Shown here: positions 55,895 to 64,000 of the stretch, one piece after another | Layout of the letters: the number at the start of each line of letters is the position of its first letter | Numbering within the stretch: position 1 is the stretch's first letter | NCBI RefSeq assembly: GCF_037126465.1 | Contig: NC_088201.1 | Location: 85,464,273-85,528,272 of the forward strand | Direction of reading: 5' to 3' | Origin: Ornithodoros turicata | Taxonomy: Eukaryota > Arthropoda > Arachnida > Ixodida > Argasidae | Length of the DNA: 64,000 nucleotides | Translations under genes and position numbers: made by a program | Notes under the pieces: model-generated | The model's database searches: none | The model's input: the letters and a program-made list of their open reading frames with translations, nothing else | Told to the model about the DNA's origin: nothing

Positions 55895-56111
55895 CAGTCA
55901 CTCCTTGCAGTTGCCTGTCAGTGGTGCGAGCTACAACTGGGCCATTATTGGTCCAGTACTCTCTGCACCTCCACGTGGAATACATGAGGTTCTGGCGCTG
56001 GAAGATGTACTTGTAGCCATTCACGTGGAGGGCATCTCTTCCTTTTGAGTGTGTATGAACTGCACGTTCATCTCGGGGTTCCGGCTCTTGGCGCCAAATA
56101 CTTCGTCGCAT
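55895..56111 (-). pseudogene. MULE gene first exon: FLYWCH zinc finger
   Basis: Minus strand. KGRDALHVNGYKYIFQRQNL, then YSTWRCREYWTNNGPVVART, TDRQLQGVT, and a donor ACTG/GTAAGT (55894). K-G-x-x-x-L-x-x-x-GY-x-Y...W-x-C...A-R-x-T is the FLYWCH pattern; the closing His residues come from the next exon (phase fits). Usual second Cys is Tyr (REYW). Start codon uncertain. Confidence 0.6.
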
Positions 56112-56308
56112 GCGCGGATGAGGTTGCGCCTTCTCTCTCGAGGGTGTCTCTCTCCTTGATATTTTGTGTGATGTAGCAAAAGCATATTGATTCAGAAATA
56201 AATTTTCAGAAAGGCAGTAAATCCAATCTCTGTGTGAATGAGTACGGCGAAATACATTTTATTTAAGTGAAAAAATGGCTAGGAAGCAAGCAAGCTGGTG
56301 AAGATGAT

Positions 56309-56426
56309 GCATAATGTAAAAACCCGGAGACTAGGGAACACCAAAGGACAGACACAACACGAAGTCTCAACTTCGTGTTGTGTCTGTCCTTTCGTGTTCC
56401 CTAGTCTCGGGGTTTTTACATTATGC
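56309..56426. repeat. near-perfect 57-bp hairpin
   Basis: GCATAATGTAAAAACCCGGA...CAACACGAAGT and ACTTCGTGTTGTGTCTGTCC...TTACATTATGC pair around CTCA. It could be a tiny foldback element or an artefactual inverted duplication. Confidence 0.85.
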
Positions 56427-57186
56427 AGCATTTATTGAAGTGTTCACTCCACAGTGTCTAGTTTCGGTATCGAGGTTGTTTCCCTACACTGCCGGTCAAA
56501 GCTTACAGGACAGTAGCTACAGGACGATCGCAGTGTAGATAGACTGGGATGAGGCCAGGCCCTGTTCCCGTTTTACACGGAGGGCAGGCGATTGTTTTGC
56601 TTTTCTTGTTGAGTGGCAATCTGTCATGGAACGTCTGACGCACTCATCGATGCTTCTCTATAATATTCCTGTGTGGCAGCATTTTAAGGATGCGCGAACG
56701 GCAGAAGACGTAAACCACGCGGCGATCCAAGCAAGATCATCATAAATTTTATTTTATTGTATTTACAATACTGTTTACCCACACTTGTAGGTATAGTCGC
56801 TGGTGGATAGGTCACACGGCAATTTACAACAACACAAGAACAGACAGTTACAACAGATGTTGCAGTTTATAACTAAAAGTGCCATGTCAGATTTTTCTTT
56901 CCGCGGGTAGGAAAATTTGATTGGCTGAAGTGTGGGGAAGGAAAATCAGTGATGAAACCAAAAAACATGAAAATGAGCTTTTTTCGGGGGTTCATATTGA
57001 AACGCGTTCGGTGGTGTTATCGCATCTCTGAATGACAGTGCACGGCTGCCGCTCCCCGCCTGGAAAGGAAACTGTTCCGTGACGTGATCCAGCGGGTGAA
57101 AGTATTTATACCGGGGCGACATTCGTCCCTTACAACTATACTAAGGTAGGGTGCATGGGATGCACCGTACGGATCCTGTTGTATTG
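56427..57186. other. no recognised feature
   Basis: No motif-bearing frame or obvious repeat. Confidence 0.4.
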
Positions 57187-57245
57187 TTTTTTTTATTGCG
57201 TGTTAGCGCCGCGAAGTAACTGCGGCTATGAGCGCCGTACAGACG
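57187..57245 (-). repeat. SINE 3' end fragment
   Basis: Minus-strand copy of the last about 55 bp of the SINE: GTGTTAGCGCCGCGAAG, then CTGCGGCTATGAGCG, preceded on plus by a T-run (the A tail). Confidence 0.75.
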
Positions 57246-58708
57246 TCGACAGACGTCTGTTGTATTCAGTAGTATAGTTATGCATGGAAAATGTAAGCTG
57301 CTCCAAAAATAAATTGCATAGCGATCAGCGAGTTTAGATCAGCGTGAAACCAAACAACAATAACGCGGTTTGATGGTGCGCCCGTTCCTTCAATCCCAGC
57401 CTATACCTTTCAACTTGATCTCCAATGTTTATTGTAGATTTTCAATAACCAGTTGTATGGATCCATGGTATGAAGACTGGCATGGGATTGAGTATAGCCT
57501 GTGTAGGGGAGTAGAAACTGGAACAGGGTAGAATATCGCGGGTGGTGATTAGACACCCCAACGTCAAAAATACAGTTGTTCATAAGCAGATTTGGAGATA
57601 ACGCTAAGCAAGTGCTACGCGCCCTCGAGTACATTATTGTCTCGCTTAAGATGAAGCAATGCTTAGATCAGGGCAATCAGGGCTCTCACACACGCGGGCC
57701 GCATGTGCATGGCTTGCAGTCAGTTATTCTGTGCCCCGAGGGTTCTTGACCACTAAATAGAATAAAGCTGCCCCCCCCCCCCACACACACACACACACGC
57801 ACACACCAATAATGAAGAATTCGGAATGAAACCAGGTTTTCAGGCATTGTTTTCCCCCTTGCTCGATGTAGTGCTGCTCCTGTCGACGTTTGGAAGTACA
57901 TTCATATTCGAGCAGTTCTTATGACTCATGAACCTCAACAAGTAGTTATAGCGATCTGGTCTGAACGTGCATTTTGATAAACTACACTGTAAGTAATATG
58001 ATAATTGAGAAGTAATAGTGGAGACAAGTGCAGGGAATGACATCTTAATTATTTCGTTTATGGGCTTGCAGCATAGCTGCAGCCTCTCCGGATATCATGC
58101 GCGAAAAACTATATACGGAGCACAGAGGGGCGCAGAGAAAAAAAAAGGGGGGAAATAGATGGAGTAGTTATGTACGAAGGTCATTGTGTGAATTTTTTTA
58201 ATTATTTCTCTTTCCCTGATTTTTTTTCTTTTTCACGTTGAAAATGCAAGCAAAATCAACAATACAGTGTGTAAACCGACAATTTCAGTGCTCCTGAACG
58301 TTGGGATAATCGTTCGTGAAGAACTATGTACGAAGAACTTGAAACGCCTTTCAAATTTTCAATGTCTCATTTGGAAAAGAAGCGCATTTGTTTCTGTTGG
58401 TGTGTCAAGTGAAGTTTTTCATTGACGTATTGTATATGCGAATGCCTAATAACTATACCGCTCAGCTGTTCACGCTAAGGTGCTTTGCTATAATTGCGGT
58501 CCTTTCCTAGGGTCATTACCCCCACCCCCCAGGGAGGTGTACACTCCCCCTGAATTTTTCCAACCACTCCCCTGTAATTCATGAGATTTCCCGACACAGC
58601 TTTGCCACCAATGCATATACCCATAGATATGTATCCATATATATATACCACCCTATGGTTTGCTCCACTCGAAGTCACGCAGACATCTTATCACTCCGGG
58701 TACTGCAT
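57246..58708. other. no recognised feature; simple runs
   Basis: Poly-C followed by (CA)n at 57770-57806. Frames of up to 74 codons without motifs. Confidence 0.4.
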
Positions 58709-58710
58709 CT

Positions 58711-58866
58711 TCCCAAGCAGCAAAATGCACTGAAAGTCGAGTGCAATAGGGGTGGACGGGTAGGTGAAAGGCCTTGAACAGATTCATGAAACTAGAGAAC
58801 ATTGATAAGACACATACCGTCTACCCCTAATGCACTCGACTTCCAGTACACTGTGCTGCTTGGGTT
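58711..58866. repeat. small foldback repeat
   Basis: TCCCAAGCAGCAAAATGCAC...GTCGAGTGCAATAGGGGTGG is mirrored by CTACCCCTAATGCACTCGAC...GTGCTGCTTGGG at 58821-58864, 50-bp arms with about 55 bp between. Confidence 0.75.
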
Positions 58867-59446
58867 GGCTTCTATGAGCATTAATGATAGTGCCAGCCGC
58901 CAACAACAATGACAAAGAAATTGTCGTTCCTCTTCGCTGCTGACACGAGTTGCGCAACGGACTAAAACTGATACCTTCCATTTGAATTCAGCATGAGAGA
59001 TCCGCGACGATATGGCAAGGAAAAAAACTTGCCAAGATACGGGGCACAAAAGTGAACTTGCACGGCAAATCGCCGGCAGTCCGAACATTTACACGGCAAC
59101 AAACACCTACGAGCACTGGTGCTAAAGTCTCAGGAAAAGACATCATAGACGAAAATGCATATCTGTCACGAAGCCGTTTGAATTTCCCTGTTCATGGTAA
59201 TCAACCAATTTTTCTCGAAGTGCAGCACGCATAAAGAAGTACATGATTCACTTGCACGTCGACCTGCAAGGAATGACCCACAGTCTCCTCCTGAAACATT
59301 GCATTACTTGCCAACTTCTTTGAGAAAAGTAAAAAGTAACCTTTCTGCAACCCCGACGATGGCAGGGGCAACCAAGGAATACACCATAAAGAGACACTGG
59401 TGTATAGTGAAGCCATTATCAACGACTTATACTAGGCCCTTGTACT
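58867..59446. other. no recognised feature
   Basis: Short frames on both strands, none with motifs. Confidence 0.4.
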
Positions 59447-60440
59447 GGGATTTTAACAGTGGTGACCGCAAAATTTGGAAAAAGCGCCGGCAGAGCCCTC
59501 TAAAACGGGCAAAACCCTTTGTGTCATGGTGCCAAAGGCATATTCGAGACGGCTTATGCTATTGCCCTTCCCACTGGGATTGGAACGGAGGCGACCGCAA
59601 AATCCGTAAAAGACCGCAGCAGAGCCCTTTAGAACGGACGAAACCTCTTTAATCACGGTTCCACACAGATATTATCAGCGGCTTATGATGCTCTTCTACA
59701 GGCATTGCAACAGAAGCGACCACAAAATTCGGAAAAGGCAGCAGCAGAGTCCTTTAAAACGTACGAAACCACTTGTATCATGGTACCAAAAGCATATTCG
59801 TGACGGCTTGTGCTATGCCTTTCTAGCGGAATTGCGCAAGAGGGGACCGCAAAATTTGGATACGGCGGCAGCAAGGCCTTTTAAAACGGGCGACACTCCC
59901 TGTATCATCGAGTGAAAGAAAGAAAGTTATCAGTGGCTTGTGCAATCAGTGGCTTGTGTGGCTGCTGGAGTTATAACACAGGCGATCGCCAAATTCGGAA
60001 AACGTGGCAGCAGAGCCCTTTAAAACGGTCGATACCCCTTGTATCCTGGTTCCAAAGTCATATAAGTATACGTAACGGCTTATGCTATTGCCATTCTACT
60101 GGAATTATAACGGATGCGGCCGCAAACTCCATAAAAGGTTGCAGCGCAGCCCTTTAAAACGGAAAAAAACCCTTTAATCGTGGTGACAGACATTTTACAC
60201 ACATATAAAGACGTGACGGCCTATGTTATGCCCCTCTCCTGTGATTGCATCGGAAACCACCGCAAAATTTGGAAAAGGCGGCAGCAGGGCCCTTTACAAT
60301 GACTCAAATGATATGTATCATGGTGCCAAAAAGATACTATGAACGGCTTGTACTGGGATTGTAACAGAGGCTACCGCAACGTTCGGCAGCAGATCGAGCC
60401 CGTTAAAACGTGCGAAGCCCCTTTAATCCTGGTGAAAGGG
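59447..60440 (+). repeat. degenerate satellite, about 125-140 bp period, eight units
   Basis: GACCGCAAAATTYGGAAAA recurs near 59464, 59592, 59717, 59845, 59978, 60115, 60255 and 60370. It is followed each time by CAGCAGAGCCC, TTTAAAACGG, TTGTATCATGGT and CGGCTTATGCTAT in variable form. Frames of 63-152 codons here follow the repeat. Confidence 0.85.
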
Positions 60441-61670
60441 CGTACATGGAGAGGTCGCGTTTGAAGAAACTGCTTTCAAAACGACACTCGCGAAGCAAAA
60501 AAGCATCCTAAGCTAATTTTGTAGCATGTACATGTGAAAGTAAGATCACGGTGTTTGAACCCCGTACGTTGTTCCCCTGTTGCACCCTGAGAGGTCGCGT
60601 TTGACAAAATCGTTTCCAAAACGGCACTCGAAATGGCCAAGTGGCCAATTTCGTCAATTTCGGGGCTTAATATCACTTCATATAAAAATAATATTAAAGA
60701 TGTCCTACGCTAATTTTGTAGTATGTATATGTGAAAGTAAGATCACGGGGTTTGAACCCCGTATCTTGTTCTCCTGTTGCACCCTGAGAGGTCGCGTTTG
60801 ACAAAATCGTTTCCAAAACGGCACTCGAAATGGCCAAGTGGCCAATTTCGTCAATTTCGGGGCTTAATATCACTTCATATAAAAATAATATTAAAGATGT
60901 CCTACGCTAATTTTGTAGTATGTATATGTGAAAGTAAGATCACGGGGTTTGAACCCCGTATCTTGTTCTCCTGTTGCACCCTGAGAGGTCGCGTTTGACA
61001 AAATCGTTTCCAAAACGGCACTCGAAATGGCCAAGTGGCCAATTTAGTCAATTTCGGGGCTTAATATCACTTGATATAAAAATAATATTAAAGATGCCCT
61101 ACGCTAATTTTGTAGTATGTATATGTGAAAATAAGTCCACGGGGTTTGAACCCCGTATCTTGTTCTCCTGTTGCACCCTGAGATGTCGCGTTTGACAAAA
61201 TCGTTTCCAAAACGGCACTCGAAATGGCCAAGTGGCCAATTTCGTCAATTTCGGGGCTTAATATCACTTGATATAAAGATAATATTAAAGATGCCCTACG
61301 CTAATTTTATAGTATGTATATGTGAAAGTAAGTCCACGGGGTTTGAACCCCGTATCTTGTTCTCCTGCTGCACCCTGAGAGGTCGCGTTTGACAAAATCG
61401 TTGCAAAACAGCAGTCGAAATGGCCGAGTGGCCAATTTCGTCAACTTCGGGGCTTAATACCTCTTGATATAAAAATAATATCAAAGATGTCCTACGCTAA
61501 TTTTGTAGTATGTATATGTGAAAGTAAGATCACGGTGTTTGAACCCCGTACGTTGTTCTCCTGTTGCACCCTGAGAGGTCGCGTTTGACAAAATCACTTC
61601 CAAAACGGCACTCGAAATGGACAGTTTTATCAAGCTGTATAGTTTAATATAAAAACGATATAAAATACAA
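60441..61670 (+). repeat. 197-bp tandem satellite, about six units
   Basis: Period is exactly 197 bp between units at about 60580, 60777, 60974 and 61171, then slightly diverged copies to 61670 and a partial one at 60441. Landmarks: GAGAGGTCGCGTTTGACAAA, GGCCAAGTGGCCAATTT, AAATAATATTAAAGATG, CACGGGGTTTGAACCCCGT, CTCCTGTTGCACCCTGA. Central units are almost identical. An identical 73-codon frame in each unit is a repeat artefact. Confidence 0.95.
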
Positions 61671-63039
61671 AACGGTATGATTTGTATATTACTCACTCAA
61701 AATATAGTTGTCTGTTCTGTCAGCCCCTTCGAGTTCTGGAAAAAATGACCGTTCGCCTTTCGAACTCTTTTAGACCGACCGTGCAGTCTCAGCGCATGCG
61801 TATTACAGTAATACTGGGACTAGGAGCGCCTAGGAGGGGAACCCTGTCTGAGTCGCAACTCTGAAGGCCCTGGGTGCATCAGGATTAACACTCACACATC
61901 GTGCCGTGGTTGGTATGTGGCCTGGAGAACATACTGAACGAAAATAGGCGATGACATTTCCAGAATTTGACTGCCTTTGTAGTAAAATCGTAGTCTAAAC
62001 ATGGGCGATGTGCAAAAATCGACGGAATCCCCATAGGCGCAATGCATTAAAATTCATTTGGCCGGGGTGCACTAGGTTTATATTCTGCAAGCGCCTTTCA
62101 TGTCTCCAGGGGTTCTTTACATGGTGTTGTTCTCTATTAGACGATGACATCTTAAAATTTTTATTCTGTTTTGCTGTTAATTGGCATAAACGCTGTCTCC
62201 TACTGAATTAACATCCTGTAAGTCCGCTTCCCGCATAGCGGCTGTCTATAGTGACGGAGTGCGCCGGCGGGGGGGTGACCGCGAATTTTGGGATTGCGAA
62301 CAGACTTGGCATACGAGCGCGGCGGCGCCTTGCGGAGTGGCGTGTGGTATCTCATTAACGTACGAAATATGGAACGTGTTGTCCTCCTTTGTTTATTTCG
62401 TCCCCATTTCGTAGACAAATTATCCATATCTTCTATCTATCTTGTTTTATTTTATTATGTTTTTAATTTTTTCTGCACCTACCTCACCTACCTACAACCA
62501 ACCTGGCAAACTGCTAAAACGGCGAAGACCCATGCAGTTCTCTCGTCAACACCCAACTTGGGGCATATATGGTATGGTGTGCATTTTCGTGTATCTAAAA
62601 TTATTATTATGCACCCATGACTCCAGCTGGACGTCTGCCCTGCAGTTGTTAATGCACGCACCACGGCACGGACTCTTTCCAACTATCGCTATCGCTTGCA
62701 ACCTATTGCAAACCTTGCAAATGCGATGGACGAAGGAGAGATTTGAGCAGCACGGACACGGGCTTACCTGAGAACCCGAGCCCGGACCGGCTGCTTAAAA
62801 CTGTATTTTTGCGGGCCAGGGCTGGGCTTCACCATTTTAGGCGCTTGCGGATAAATCAAAGGAAGGCCGGGCACGGGCAGTGCAGTCGTGCATCGTTATC
62901 ATGGACACTTTCGTTCCTGAGAAAAATCGTCCAAGAAACGATTAGTCCACATTACTGAATAATACGGAAATACATTACAGCAAACAATGATTTATTAAAG
63001 CTAAGCAAATTGAAGTTACAACAGTATGCTTTGTGGTAC
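61671..63039. other. no recognised feature
   Basis: About 1.4 kb. T-rich stretch at 62440-62480; frames up to 110 codons without motifs. Confidence 0.4.
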
Positions 63040-63118
63040 GCCCTGCCATATTGTACTCCCTCATGTAACGCCCGCAGGGCCTTTGAGGTACAACCATAAA
63101 TAAATAAATAAATAAATA
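63040..63118 (+). repeat. LINE-like 3' tail
   Basis: TACTCCCTCATGTAACGCCC, GCAGGGCCTTTGAGGTACAA and then (ATAA)n: the form of a LINE 3' end with a microsatellite tail. No coding part precedes it. Confidence 0.5.
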
Positions 63119-64000
63119 TCTTGTAAGGCAAATTTCTGCAAAATGACAGACCAAGTTCTGGACAATGATACAGTCAAGGCTTGCCTGACAGGGCACCAAG
63201 AGAGTGGGCTTTCCTTGTATCGTCTCATTGCTGACGACAGCTCTTTTTGCATGTACTGTTGGGGACATGGTTAGCTAAAATCGCCTGTCAGTACTTCGCC
63301 TTCCCATATTAGCTCAGTTGTGCTGAAAGACAGAAGCCAAATGGCGCTGACAAGCTGGTGGTGCATGACTTCACAGTCACACTTAAAAGTGTTGCGCAAA
63401 AATTGTATTTGAAGGTGGACCATGTGCAGCACGTGTTTATTACTCGAAAGAAATAGTCTTGCAACACCTGGATATTTGAGATGTGATAAACCACTAAGTG
63501 CTGATTTTAGAAACTGTGTCTCCTACAGTACATTCCCAAACCACAACGCGCACGGTACTTCCAACTCTCTAACCTGCAGTGGAAGACGTCGCGCAGCTCT
63601 CGGTTCCACGGCATATATATTAGCCATTTCCCGTCGTCCTTTAGAATGACAGTAACAGTTGACTTGGCAAAGCTGACACTAAGCTTATATCCTAGGACAC
63701 TCCCAATAACCTACTTGATGGATCCTGATGGCCTGGGTATGCCTCTCGTGTTTGCATGTTCCCCGCTTCACACCAGTATTCAACTCCATCCTTTAACACT
63801 TCAGGCCTGAAATGATATGTATGTTTCCCACACTACAAATGCTACTGACGCTAAAATACCATGCTCAAGTTCCCGCATGAAGATCGATGTTCTGGATGTC
63901 CTTTGAACAATTTTGACGTTAGACTGTACGTTCCTCCACAACGTCCTAGTGTTGTGATGTGCGATATACAACAAGGCTTCAGCATCTCTGAAGTATCACT
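63119..64000. other. no recognised feature
   Basis: Frames of up to 97 codons without motifs; a decayed element or host non-coding DNA. Confidence 0.35.

Noticed and set aside
60580..61392. four repeated 73-codon genes
   Set aside because: Identical frames in each 197-bp satellite unit; this follows from the tandem repeat.
60441..61670. CRISPR array
   Set aside because: Units are contiguous 197-bp monomers without unique spacers, in a eukaryotic repeat setting.

Overview
The window looks like repeat-dense, non-coding DNA of an animal, most likely a chelicerate such as a tick. The tick assignment is inference: it rests on the mix of elements (tRNA-headed SINE, Gypsy, mariner, PIF/Harbinger, ISL2EU, MULE, Penelope, many small terminal-inverted-repeat elements). 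No operon structure or bacterial signal is visible, and no host gene could be supported. Nearly everything recognisable is a mobile element or its debris.

Layout. 1-4712: the 3' part of a long Ty3/Gypsy-type LTR retrotransposon with one open reading frame, an unusual integrase-before-reverse-transcriptase order, and its 3' LTR. 4713-15977: small TIR elements, a probable solo LTR, 17-bp repeat arrays, a SINE fragment and a LINE 3' end. 15978-23369: a PIF/Harbinger-like element with TTA target duplications, a tRNA-derived foldback, a decayed mariner and further MITEs. 28959-31075: a MITE split by a 5'-truncated LINE with a 12-bp target duplication. 35162-41160: a decayed ISL2EU-type DNA transposon with a THAP/HTH/DDE transposase on + facing a SWIM/YqaJ nuclease gene on -, itself carrying a miniature LTR element (172-bp LTRs, GTTT duplication) and a full SINE.

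44524-53633: the most striking part. A roughly 7.2-kb inverted Penelope-like element complex (RT plus GIY-YIG endonuclease) whose two flanks are built of inverted units carrying hammerhead-ribozyme-like folds. It is bordered by (TA)n tracts and then by two large foldback elements sharing CAGGGTGTCC ends. 53640-56111: a broken MULE transposase gene with FLYWCH exons. 56309-61670: hairpins and two tandem satellite blocks (about 130 bp and exactly 197 bp period). 61671-64000: mostly unrecognised, with one LINE-like tail.

The genes do not form a pathway; they are independent selfish elements nested in each other. The nesting gives relative ages: LINE after MITE, TRIM and SINE after or within ISL2EU, MITE after Penelope. 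Coordinates of decayed elements are approximate, and all homology statements come from reading motifs by eye.
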